From: Endothia cerciana
Lineage: Eukaryota; Ascomycota; Sordariomycetes; Diaporthales; Cryphonectriaceae
Length of the DNA stretch: 64,000 nucleotides
NCBI GenBank assembly: GCA_026119935.1
Contig: JALRMH010000031.1
Coordinates: forward strand, 372,001-436,000
Direction of reading: 5' to 3'
Position numbers and translations under genes: made by a program
Part shown: one piece after another, positions 10,703 through 21,447 of the stretch
How positions within the stretch are numbered: the first letter of the stretch is position 1
Layout: every line of letters begins with the position of its first letter
Notes under the pieces: model-generated
Databases searched by the model: none
Seen by the model: only the letters and a program-made list of their open reading frames with translations
Told to the model about the DNA's origin: nothing

Positions 10703-13448
10703 TCAGCAGATATCCACCGGTAGCTGACTTCCAAACGCCTCGCCCTTGCTGATTTGCACATCATTCTTATCGAAGTCATGGAGAGTTAACCAACACACCA
10801 TGCGGAACACCAGTGTGAGCCAGATATCCGCCGTCTCTCTACTCTCTTCCAGAAATCCGTTCAGCGGCTTTTGCACCTTTGGCCTCAATATTGGTGGCAG
10901 CACATGGCTGAGATAAATCTTGACTAAGCTCGACTGTCGCGACTCCGGGCCTTCTGACATGAGACCATCGAGGATAATGTGGGCATCGCTCGGCCCCGTG
11001 GTGTTCAGGAGCCGCAGAACGACGTCGAAATGCGTACGGATGACCAGCACAACCAGTTCTTCGTTCTCTCCTAGAAGATAGTTGTCGCATGTCCGGTTGG
11101 CTTCGCCAAGGGCAGTCAGGCAACAGAGATTTTTACCGCGATGGTGCTCGGGGTCTGCCCACGCCGAGAGGGGCGAAGCTGGTACTGTTACTCGACTCTT
11201 GGTCTGCCACGCGTCGTGACCGGGAGTCAGGGTGCCTGTCACTGCTCGGATTGTCCTGCTCCAGCTTTGGATAGCAAGGACCTGTTTGGTCTCTGTGACA
11301 GTCGGTGACTTCTTCAGTGCGACATCGAACTCGGATAGTAGTCTCGGCATCGAGAAATTGCACGTGTCCCATATATACGGCGTGGGATTTGGCACCTGGC
11401 GGAAGTATGTATTGCGAATGTACAGATTTTTTGATGGCATGCCAACTATCTCAAATGCGACTGGATGATCGTTAGGCCATGGACCTCTCGAAACCCCATA
11501 GAATGAGGACCTACCGTGGAACAGATGCGATTGTTTCTCGTACTCGGTACGGACACAATTCGCAAGTCGCGGCTCGCAGCCGATAGACGCGAGAAAGTCC
11601 GCCACAGATTTGTGGTCTCCCAACTGAACCAGCCCGTATGGCGAGAGCGGTACAACCCCGGCCGTCTGAATGAATCCAAACGCCATATTTTGTACGTCCC
11701 GGACTGGGACCATGCACTTTTCCTCATAAACAGGTAGACCAACGACTTTGAACTCGAAAACCAGCCCGAGACTCGGCTCATGATGACCTGAAAGGGTATA
11801 ACCATTACCCTCTGCGTAGTACGAGCCCCTGAGCCGGTCGAACCTCCTCCAACGCAGGCCAAGCACTGCTTGCATTTGTACCATGTGGCATACGGAAGTC
11901 GTCGCGTAGGGTCTCGTTATGTTGGCGGGCATTGCATCCCAACTCATCAGCCTTGCCTGTATCGCGAATATACTGGTGTGGCTTTTCCAGCCTGTGGCTA
12001 AGGATTCTTGTTCCGTCACCTCCAGGCCTCGGTGTCTTGCTTGATTTCTGAATAGGGGATCCTGCCATGCCCGGCTCTCTCGCTCCATTGTGTGCAATGC
12101 TTCGAGGAGCGTCAGCCAAGATGCTTTCACGTTGTCAGGCCACAGGCGTTTTTTGCTTCCGAGGACGGTCGGTCTCATTCGGCCCTGGGAGCGTGACCAT
12201 GGTCCCTCTCATGCTCTCGGTGGTTCCTTCGATCAAGTACACTGGCCTCCGAGGATCAGGGCCGGTGCTTTCAGCCGGTTTGTACGCGAAGATGACGGGA
12301 GTCTCGAACTGGATCTCCAGGCGCATCGGTCTGGGCAGGAATTTTCTCCTTCTCGTCTTGCCCCCATCCCCCCATCACCCTTGGACCACACATCTCGTAC
12401 GCTAGCCGTGGCCTGAGACGTGTGTCCTCCGCCCGCACCCGGCTCCGCGGCTGCTCCGCTGTGCATTCACTATGCAGAGCGGTATTGATCATGTCGAGTG
12501 TCTGCTTCTCGGCCGCCGCACTGGTCTCGGCCAATACCTGCTTCATGCCCTGAGCTGTCTCTTCATTGATAGCTGGGCTTGCCACCGTCATGGCCTTGCG
12601 CTCATCATCGGTCATGCCCTTGATTTCAGGCTCATGATATATCGCACCCAGGGGCGTCGAAACCATCTCAATCGCCTTACTATGTGTCCAACTAGAGTAA
12701 CCTTCTTTTGTTCCTCCGTGTGGCTTTCTATCCGAATCAGAGCTTCCGGGAAAATGTTCCTCCTGCTCCAATAACGAATTGGCATCTGCTTGCGGGCCCA
12801 TGAGGAGCCAACCACCTACTGACCCCAAGTCAAACACCGGGCTGCTTAAAGACGTGTAGGAATTTTGTAATGAATGTTGAACCGTACTAGGGCTTCTAGT
12901 CAGGGAAATTTTGCATCTGGGGGAGGGGGGGTGAATGAGACTCGAACATACCTGATGATTTGTGGGCTTGTGTTTGAAGTCGTGGACATGAAGAGCGCCT
13001 GGAGGAGCGCAGTGTCCAGCAGCCGGTCTTGTGCTTGAAGGAATCCGCGCCAGAACATGAGTTTGCCCTTACTGACAAAGCACCAGCGGATCCGGAGTGC
13101 GACCTGCGATAGCTTCGACGGACTGTCGCGAAACCGATGCAGGAGGGGCTGGAGCGAATTATTGATCTCGTCCATCATCGGCTCCAGGATCTTCGTGCAT
13201 GTACCCAGTATGGACGTGACGTGGCTCCTCAGCTCTGATGCCTCACGGCGTGGTGATCTGAACTCCTCGATCGTCTGCTGAACACGTAATATGAGTTTTG
13301 AAAAGGAGTCCGCCTCTTGAGCATGCAGGCGAACCTCCAAGCCCGCCATACCGATCTCGTTCGCGATCTGGTAGAGGCCTCTCGCAACAGCGCACCCTAA
13401 TTGTGCAACGGCGATGAGACTTGCCCAGACGCTCAGAGCTTCGGCCAT
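10703..13448 (-). pseudogene. Modin-like protein with fungal STAND-type N-terminal domain; one apparent frameshift
   Basis: The ATG at 13448 (MAEALSVWASLIAVAQLG) begins a helical N-terminal domain like those in front of fungal NACHT/STAND proteins. Introns are predicted at about 12899-12957 (GTATGT...GACTAG) and about 12326-12395 (GTACGA...CCAG, phase 2), leading to MRLEIQFETPVIFAYKP. The rest (SWLTLLEALHTMERES, SWDAMPANITRPYATTSVCH, LFHGRSSFYG, HPVAFEIVGMPSKNLYIRNT, PNPTPYIWD) matches the family annotated as modin in Sordariomycetes, linked by name to Podospora incompatibility. Between KPAES... and SWLTLLE the frame slips by one base. Removing one T from the T6 run at 12149-12154 (A6 on the coding strand) restores it, and no plausible intron does. 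It is either a pseudogene or a sequence error. It converges on the CorA-like pseudogene 81 bp away. Confidence 0.6.
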
Positions 13449-13974
13449 AGTGACAAAGCTCTGAAGTTCGGTGATCGCACAAACATGGCCCGGATTTGCG
13501 GACGACGCGCGCATCGATGGAGTTCACCACGGGGCAAGTTTTATGTGGCATGTGTGGCGACTGCACAACGACTGCCCCCAACACACGTCTTCCCCCAATG
13601 CAAGCAGTCAAGAGTAAACTCTTACTCATGTTTTATCACCCGTGGTAACCTTAAAGATGTGGCAAGTTGCATTGGGAGCCGGGTCGTACCCAGTCTGCTG
13701 TGTTACTATCCAACCTGCTAGTCGCGCGACCAGAGGTCTATGTAATTGCATGAACAGCTGAAACAAACCAGCACGTCCTGGGTCGTTTGCCACCCGATCG
13801 AGGTGCAGGCACGAGCTCCCGGAGGGGGGGGCCTAGTAATATTCTGTCTGTCTCGGTATATTGCTTGGAAACGGGCTAGAGATAACACAGTGGTCATCCG
13901 TAGATGGGGTATCACTGAGATGCTAAAAAGAAGTCAACCATCATGCCACAAAACTCCCGCGCGATGCTGATGAG
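13449..13974. other. Intergenic region
   Basis: This lies between the 5' end of the modin-like gene and the 3' end of MLH3, so it should include the modin-like promoter. No gene or repeat is apparent. Confidence 0.4.
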
Positions 13975-16900
13975 TCAAGCCCCTGCCTCCTTCCACGCCC
14001 TCATAGCCCGTCCAAAACTCTCCCCACCATCTTGTTCCGCCCCGTTGTCCATGTCACCCAGATTCCCCAAGCCACCGCCCAGATCTACGAGCGGCACCAT
14101 CGATGGCCGGCCGTGGGCGCACTGGAAGGGAAACGCACACTGGACCAGACTGTCCAGTAGGTCGGAGCATTGCTCTAGAGTGAGAGGGTCGTTGAACATG
14201 ATTGCGCCTAGGCGTGGTGGTCAGCCGTTGAACCGGGGCAAAAAAAAACCCAAAAAAAACCAGACGGCATATTTGGGTAGCTGACTTACTCCTGCAAGAC
14301 CGCGAGTTGATCAGTTCCACGATGCCCTGCGGGCAACCATGAAAAAGTGATACCCAAACCGGCGCGTCACCGACACAGTCCTTCCCTGAGGCGGGCCTCG
14401 GCCTTGGCTGTGGACCAGGCCCGTCCTCGTCATTCAGCTTCCAGGCCTGCTTTCTGATGAGCTCAGCCAGCAGCCTGGGCTCCGTCCTGCACCTCTCCAA
14501 GATCGCAGGAGGCAGACTCCGCACCATGACTTTGACTTTGCGACTGGTAGACTTCATCTTGCTCTGGCCCGTGCCCGCTCGGCTGTTCCCTGTGGGACTC
14601 TCGATGTCATAGTGGATGCCCCAATACTCGAAACACTCCTGGAAACGGCCAAGAAGGTCTTTGTCGCGGTGAGGAAGCTCGAATTGTACGGGCTTTGGCA
14701 GGGGCTCGGTGACGGCTCTCCAATACTGCTCGCCGTCGTGACCTGTGACGGACTCGAAATAGTTCTGCATGAGCGATTCCACGCGGCAGCGTTCATCTGC
14801 GGCGTGCTGGTCGATAAGAAGTAGGACCGAGGATGTGTTAGGCGAGCCAGAGCCAGAGATCCCACCTTTTCTGACATGGTCGAACGACACCTTCGCGAGA
14901 AGAAATTTCTTATCGACCTGGGCGACGAGCTGCGCTTTCCTCAAGATATCCTTCGACAGACGTCCTAAAAGGCCCATCGCTGCCGCCTCGTGTCGCGTAC
15001 CGGCATTGAAAGATGCCTGGTTTTGATGACAATGGTGGCCAGCTGGTTTCGGGTCGAGCCCAAGCGTCTCTGTCACGTCCGGCAGTTTTGGTATAGGCGC
15101 CTCGGTAACCTCAAAGACAGGATTCTTCCATTTATTGACAAGGTCTCTGACCCATGGTGTTGTATCCTGGCTTCCGGGTGCCTGGTTCGCCACGCCGCGG
15201 TTTGTTCCAGTGGCTTTCTCCTTGGGGGATCTTCTGTTCAGCGTCAAAGGCCTTGGCGCCATGACAAATCCCGTCCGCGAATTGACGGTGGTGGCCATCC
15301 TGGTCACCGGGTTGATCCATTCAAAGGTTTCATCTGCTCCAGGGCGGTCTAGAGATGACGGCAGGTTCTCGACCACCTTGGGCTGCAAATTTGTCTCCGA
15401 TTCTGGCCCTGGCCTTCCAGCCAATTTCTTCTTCAGCAGTTCGCGAGGGTCGATGTCGTCAAATGGCTGTCGCGTTAGTTTCCCATGGGCATCGTAGAGT
15501 GAAGGACGTGGCGGCTGCTCCGGGCTGGAAGGTCTCGACCGGTCGGTGAGACTCTGGGCTGGCGTGGTGTTCCGACTTCTTTGAGAAGGAGTTGTGGAGG
15601 CAGACTGAGTGCGTGAGCGAGAGGGAGCAGACTGCCTGTAAGTACGCAGTGGCTGTCCTGATTTGACCCTCGACCATGTGGTGAACGGAGACCCCGATCC
15701 GTTGTCTGGTGCTTCGAGACGTGGTGTCTTCCGAGCAGGCTCACCAGCGGCCTCCACCACAGGGCTTTTGGCAATCTCTGGTACCTTCGCAGGACCTGTG
15801 AAGGCAGCATTGTCCGGTCTGGGCGAAGCGCTACTGGTCTTCTGGCGGCGTGATGTGGATTTGGCAGACAGTGTGACTTTCCTCGGGCGGCAGTGGTTCT
15901 TGTTGAGAAACTCGTGGAACATGGCTCTCAGAAGATCTGTTACCAGAGCCAGGTCTGGTCGCCGATCGTCGAGAATGTCATCCACAGCTATGGGCCCAGA
16001 TGGCCCCGAAGCGGTAGGGGATATCCTCAAGATGAACGTAGGCCACCTGTCAACGCCTTTCCTGGCCTTGAGTTCCCTGTTTGTGAGATCACTACCACTG
16101 CTCGTCTCCTTCGGAGCTGTGTCGGAGTCGCTGTCTTCCACAGCACCAAAACTGGAGTCGGCGAAGACCTTGTTCACCTCTTCGTACAGTATGTTGCACC
16201 GGCTCTCGTTCGACAGCGGTTCGATGCCGAAACTGATGAACTGCATACGCTTGGTCGCCACCGGCTGGATGCATACGTAGCAGCTGATCTCCAGGGTCGG
16301 GGCGGAGGCCCCAATCCCAACCCAGCCACTCGTGTCTGGGCTGTCCCGCAGAGAGGCCTGGTGAAGGAGCCTGCAGCTGTCCTTGACCCACTGTCCCGGC
16401 CCTGAACCAGTGCTGAGGGCCAGCCTCTGGCGACCGGAAGCCTCACGAACGGATAGGGACACCGCGCCAGGCCAGGGGATCAAGAGGGCCACCACGTCCA
16501 GGAGGAGCCGGTCCCAGTCCCTGCTGAAGGACGACCTTTCCGCCTGCAGCGCACGATGTTTGACGCGGACCGGCATAGAGCCGAACAGGTCCTTGACGAT
16601 GACCCTGGTTCCGTGGCTGAAGGTGAGAAGTCTCTGCTCGGGGAGACACGGCGTGTTCCTTGTCAGCACCTTGGAGTTGTGGATGTCAATGGAGTTGTGG
16701 GAGTGGAAGTCCCGGTGGTGAGAGGCAATTGACAGGAGCGACAGTGACGCGACGGAGGCCAGGAATACGCCATGCCTCCCATGGGTACAGGCCTGTGGTG
16801 GGAATCTGGACGTGTCTTTGCCATATCATCTGTCAGCGCCGTCGTCAAGCCGCCAAACGCAGGGAGGATGCACACACGATGTAGCCGGCCCAGGCCACCG

Positions 16901-17109
16901 TCCTCCTTGAACTCAGACGGAGGTATCCCGGCCCCGTTGTCCTCGACGGAACAGTTGCCCCTGGAGTAGTCGAGGGTCACATTGATCCTGGTGGCCTCGG
17001 CGTCGAGGGAGTTCTTGACGAGACCACAGATGACGCCGTTGAGGGACGCAATGGCCACCGAGGACCTGATCTGCGCCACAACATCCCCTGGGAGCGGCTT
17101 GATGGACAT
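13975..17109 (-). CDS. MLH3: DNA mismatch repair / meiotic endonuclease Mlh3 (MutL homologue 3)
   Basis: Exons 17109-16876, 16792-14290 and 14207-13975 give about 989 residues. The ATG at 17109 starts MSIKPLPGDVVAQIRSSVAI. GHKL ATPase motifs follow: GLVKNSLDAEA (N-box), VEDNGAGIP (DNG-type) and, after intron 16793-16875, HGRHGVFLASVASLSLL. The centre (about residues 350-650) is a serine/proline-rich linker. The C-terminal endonuclease domain carries the full metal-binding motif DQHAADERCRVE plus SCRSAIMFND and CAFPFQCAHGRPSM. The second intron (14208-14289, GTAAGT...CTAG, phase 1) contains two T-runs around GGG. Mlh3 pairs with Mlh1 and nicks DNA in crossover formation and repair. The donor of intron 1 (GTGTGC) is chosen by phase and is the least certain point. 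Confidence 0.92.
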
Positions 17110-17900
17110 GTCGAGGTACACATGTCTACATGCCTAGGTGGGTGAGGCTGCCAGGGACTGGTCCTGAGACCGACCTCGCAGGGTAGATGTGTACTACCAG
17201 GCCGTATTCGAAGTCCATCGTCTCATCAGCGGGCCGCCTGGGGCGGTTGTGTGTGTGGACAGCCCCTGCATGACGTCACGTGGCCCACTGTGGGTGCTGG
17301 ATCCAATCGGGCACTTTAGGCTGCCTGGTGCTGATCCAGGTGGGGCCATCTCAGCTGCTGCCTCCTAAAGTTTCCCCCCTGCAGCCGCCCTGACACCCTG
17401 GGCTCAGGCTTGCGCAAGGCCCTGTACTGCGCTGCCTTGCCTTGGGGCCCAGGCTCGGATTGGCCTGGTTGGGCTGGGCCGGGCTGGGCCGGGCTTGGCT
17501 AGGCGCCGTTTGCAGAGGGTGGATGGATTTGGGGGGGGGGGTTTTTTTCCCTCCTTTGGGGGAGGGGGAATTGGTTGCATGTGTTCTCCGGAATTCCATT
17601 CGAGACTGAACCCCATCCATCCATTCTTCCAACTCCCGTCCTTTCTTAATTTCCGAATATCCTCTCCTCTGCTCTCTGCTCTCTGCTCTGCCCTGATCGT
17701 CGAAGGCGACAAGGCCGCCAAAGTCAGCAGGTGGTCACATCACCCTCACCGTCGCACCAATTTTAAGGGAAAACCACCCCCCCTCGCCCCCCCTTCTCGT
17801 CGTCCTCCCTTGTTCTCTAACAATCCCCCCTCTCCTTTCCCAAATTCCTCGCCTCGACCGCCTCGACCGCCGCGCGCAGGACCCCAATCCCAATCCCACG
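17110..17900. promoter_or_regulatory. Divergent promoter region of MLH3 and the 17.9-kb gene
   Basis: Both flanking genes start outward. A short repeat of GGGCTGGGCC type lies at 17465-17495, a G11 run followed by T7 at 17531-17548, and CT-rich tracts at 17660-17860 just before the plus-strand ATG. CT-rich leaders are common in fungal promoters; no TATA box is evident. Confidence 0.45.
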
Positions 17901-18908
17901 ATGGCCGCTGTGCCCACGGAACGACGGAAGCCGTTTACGAAATGGGTCAAGAAGCTGAACCAGAAGATGAAGCGCTCGAAGGGCCTCAACAATCCGTACC
18001 CGCAGTCCGGGCACGTCAGCTCCAAGCACGCACAGCACCAGCAGCAGGAGGAGGATCACGAGTCGCAGTCGCAATCCGCAGACTACCCACGCTCCCGCGT
18101 CTCGACCGTCGACGGCGCCCGCGACCCCGAGCTCGTCGTCCACTCCGCCGAGGAGCTCGACAACAGGCAGTCCCTCATATCGACGACAAGCGGCAGGGCC
18201 TCGGCAGACGTCGAGGTCGAGGGCCGCCCCCCGACGACCGCCCCGTCCTACGGTGGCACATCCCTCGCCGGGACGATGATAACAGCAACCGACCCGCGCA
18301 GGCCCGACAGCACCTTCTCCTCCCCCGCCCCCTCCGCCCGGTCCGTCGCGACCACGCTCTCCACGATCCAGTCCCAGATGGCCAACGGCGTCCTCGCCGG
18401 CGCGGCCAACACAAACAACCCCAACAACCACAACACCACCAACGCGGTGCAGGCCTCCTCGTCGCGCGGCCAGAACGCCGAGGCCGTGCAGTACAGCCAG
18501 CCCCAGGCCCTCGTGACCGCCATGCCAGGCACGGACCGGAACACCCGGAGCGCATACCGCCCCGCGACCTACAGCGCCATCATCGCCAACAACCTGCTCA
18601 ACGACAACATCTCCATCCTGACCCTGGCGTCCTCCACCCAGCGCCGTAGGCGGCGCTCCTGGGATACGGACTACGACCATGCCTCGGTGCGGGCCCTGCC
18701 CCCCTCCCAGTTCGGCGGCAGCCGCGAGTCCCTGCCGCTGTCGGTGCTGAGTGCGAACCTGGACGGACAGCCTACGAGCCCCGGCCTGACGGCGGCGAGG
18801 TCTATTGCCGAGCGGTCCGTCACCGGCCTGGCTACGGGACATGGGCGGGCGGACAGCCTGAGCGGGAGTATCGGCGGCGGGCCGATGCCTGTCGCGAGTG
18901 AATCATAG
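17901..18908 (+). CDS. Conserved fungal protein of unknown function, largely disordered
   Basis: A single open frame of 335 residues starts at ATG 17901 after CCCACG. The N-terminus is basic (RRKPFTKWVKKLNQKMKRSKG) and could contact lipid or nucleic acid. The centre is rich in S, T, N, Q and P and looks disordered. The most structured and probably conserved block is near residues 215-275 (YSAIIANNLLNDNISILTLASS, then RRRRRSWDTD, ALPPSQFGGSRESLPLSVLS). I believe orthologues are widespread in filamentous ascomycetes, some under doubtful cation-channel names, but there are no membrane segments here to support a channel. Function unknown. It is GC-rich and intact, in keeping with a purifying-selected gene. 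Confidence 0.75.
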   Translation: MAAVPTERRKPFTKWVKKLNQKMKRSKGLNNPYPQSGHVSSKHAQHQQQEEDHESQSQSADYPRSRVSTVDGARDPELVVHSAEELDNRQSLISTTSGRASADVEVEGRPPTTAPSYGGTSLAGTMITATDPRRPDSTFSSPAPSARSVATTLSTIQSQMANGVLAGAANTNNPNNHNTTNAVQASSSRGQNAEAVQYSQPQALVTAMPGTDRNTRSAYRPATYSAIIANNLLNDNISILTLASSTQRRRRRSWDTDYDHASVRALPPSQFGGSRESLPLSVLSANLDGQPTSPGLTAARSIAERSVTGLATGHGRADSLSGSIGGGPMPVASES

Positions 18909-19643
18909 GGATGGTTTGTGGCATCTACAGGCGTGCACTGTCTGGGCGCCGGCTCCGCGAGCACCGGTGCGGCCGCGAACACCTGGGCAGTGACCACGGC
19001 ACGAAGGGCATAGTATTCGTCAGGCACGGAAGCGGGAACGGACTTAGATTGTGCCCCTGGGTGCACCGAGCGGAGTTTTTATTGGCCTGCTTTTCGACGG
19101 AGGGCGTGGCATCCATTGATCATGATTTATGGTTTGGAACGGAATCGATACCCCCAGTACTTGTTAGGAGAGAGGAATTGACTCTTCAAATTGCCCCCCC
19201 TGGAAGTCCGCCTCGCGAGTGTCGCCGTCCCCAACCCCGTTGGGCCTCATATGAGTGGTTCACGATAGGCATCTCCAAAATGCGACCCTCCTGTACCCAC
19301 ATGCCGGCGCGGCGCGGCAGGGCGGGGTAGATCGTCACAGCCGACAATGGGGTCATCGCCCAGGCTTGCTCTCTCGGCGTCAAACACGCGGTTCACCTAC
19401 ACGCGCCATTGTTACGTAACCTTATCACCGCATATCTGGGCCTCGCCGGCCGTGACCAATAACTCGCAGGCCACGTCACAGACAGCTGCAACAGGCCTGA
19501 TCCAGCCAACACAGGCAGTCAAACCTTTTCAACCGGACCCCCCCCCCCCAACCAAACACACGCGCGCCCATAAGTTCGCCCATCAGCATCTTGTCAAACC
19601 ATACGCCTCAGCCATCTGAACAGCCCCCATCCCCTCACCAACC
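18909..19643. other. Intergenic region upstream of the nitrilase gene
   Basis: It holds the 3' region of the 17.9-kb gene and the nitrilase promoter. A C-rich run (C10) near 19540-19550 is followed by AACCAAAC. No further gene is seen. Confidence 0.4.
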
Positions 19644-20216
19644 ATGTACGGCCCTGCACCAGGCTACGTCCGCCTGGCGACGTCCTCCCCCTCCACCCAG
19701 CCCACCACCGCGGCCATCCTGTCGCAGCTCCGCCAGATCGCCTGCCGCGCCGCCACGGTCCACAAGGCGGACATCCTGGTGCTCCCCGAGGCCTACATCG
19801 GCGGGTACCCCCGGGGCTGCGGGTTCGGGTGCATCGTGGGCAGCCGCTCGGCCGAGGGGAGGGACGAGTTCCTGCGCTACTTCGAGGCGGCGGTGGACCT
19901 GGGGGATGTCGTCGGGGACGGCAGCGCGGGCGGCGGGGAGGCGTGGGTGAGGCGGGCGCTGCCCACGGGCGGCGTGAGTAGTGCCGGGACCTGTGAGCGG
20001 GAGGGGGAGGAGGACGGGCGGGGTGGCCCCGGCAGGAGGGGCGACGGCACCAGGGAGGAGCTCGAGGCCATCGCCGCCGAGTCCGGCGTGTTCCTCGTCG
20101 TGGGGTGCATCGAGAAGGCGGGCGGGAGCCTGTACTGCTCGGCGGTCTATGTCTGTCCCAGGAGGGGCATGATCGGGAAGAGGAGGAAGGTCATGCCGGT
20201 ATGCTGTCTCCCCATT

Positions 20217-20286
<70 letters not shown>

Positions 20287-21200
20287 CCCGACCGACCAGC
20301 CTCTTGCTGATACATCACAGACTGGTAGCGAGCGCCTGATCTGGGCACAGGGCTCCCCGCGGACCCTCCAGGCGGTCTCGACCGTCATCCGCGGCATCCG
20401 CATCAACATGGCGGCCGTTGTCTGCTGGGAGAACTACATGCCCCTGCTCCGACAGGCCATCTACGCGCAGAACGTGAACCTGTGGCTCGCGCCGACAGCC
20501 GACGGGAGGGACACGTGGCTGGGCCTGATGCGCACGGTGGGCATCGAGGGGCGGTGCTTCGTGGTGAGCTCCAACATGTGCGTGCGGGGGGACGGCGCCC
20601 TGCCCGTAGGGCAGGAGGTGCAGCAGCCGCGCGCGCGGCGGGGCTCGACCCTCACGGACGAGGGCTTCGAGATCGCGCTTCCCGCGGGTCCGAACAAGAG
20701 CCACCAGAGGTGGAAGTCGGTCGTTGACGAGAACGGCAACGAGATTGTGCTGTGCTGCGACGAGGAGCCTAAGGGCAGGACGGCCGAGGTGGATTACATT
20801 GCCGGTAAGAAGGAGAGGGAGGAGAGGAGGAAGGAAGAGGAGAGGAGGAAGGAGGAGGAGGAGGAGGAGGAGGAGTATTGGCGGGCTCAGGCTGCCAGGA
20901 AGGTTGACCAGGGCGAGAAGTTCATCTCACGTGGAGGGTCGTGCATCACGGGCCCATTTGGCGACATCCTCGCTGGGCCGCAGTGGGAGGATGATGAGGG
21001 GATTATTCATGCGGATGTGGACTTCAAGGATTGTATCCGGGGCCGGCTGGATTTCGATGCTGGCGGGAGCTATTCGAGGTGAGTGTCCTCAATGGATGGA
21101 TGGGCCTGGTCTCGCTAGGGGCGATGAACTGACAGTTTGCAGAAATGATTCGTTCAAGTTCTCGGTTGAGGGCTTGGATCTTAACCCATTGCCTTACTAG
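19644..21200 (+). CDS. Nitrilase (carbon-nitrogen hydrolase superfamily) with acidic inserts
   Basis: Exons 19644-20198, 20321-21078 and 21143-21200 give about 456 residues, some 100 more than usual nitrilases. The catalytic triad is visible: Glu in LVLPEAYIGGYPRG, Lys in GKRRKVMPTGSERLIWAQG (across intron 1) and Cys in VVCWENYMPLLR. The fold continues through LWLAPTADGRDTW, FVVSSNMCV and ISRGGSCITGPFGDILAGP. The family converts nitriles to carboxylic acids and ammonia; in fungi it handles aromatic or cyanogenic nitriles. Extra length comes from a gly/glu-rich insert (about residues 90-135) and a lysine/glutamate-rich stretch (about 325-350) that are unusual for the fold. Intron 1 (122 bp) is made mostly of CT and CA repeats. 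The third exon supplies the end NDSFKFSVEGLDLNPLPY. Confidence 0.88.
20217..20286 (+). repeat. (CT)n(CA)n microsatellite inside nitrilase intron 1
   Basis: A pure CT tract of about 50 bp passes directly into about 20 bp of CA repeat, filling most of the intron between its donor and acceptor. The tract is a pyrimidine-rich stretch on the sense strand, so it also forms the polypyrimidine region before the CATCACAG acceptor. Confidence 0.9.
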
Positions 21201-21447
21201 CGGCCCTTTTTCGTGGACCCGGCCACACGCAGATAACTCGGCTGCTTGAGATTGTCATGTGCTCAGGAGATTCCCCGAGAGGGCGGGAGCATTAAGGGCA
21301 AGACGCAACAGCCATAGGTCACATAGGAGGCAAGCTCAAGGGTCATGTGGCGCCTCTTGAAACTGCCGGCGCAAATATCATAATGGGCTGTCTAATCCAC
21401 CTTGCCTCCTGCAAATTCGACACCGGCTTCACATCCAGGTGTTTCAT

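Noticed and set aside
20105..20320. Reading through the CT/CA repeat as coding sequence (Leu-Ser and His-Thr runs)
   Set aside because: The stretch is bounded by good GT and AG sites, and removing it restores the conserved nitrilase lysine region.
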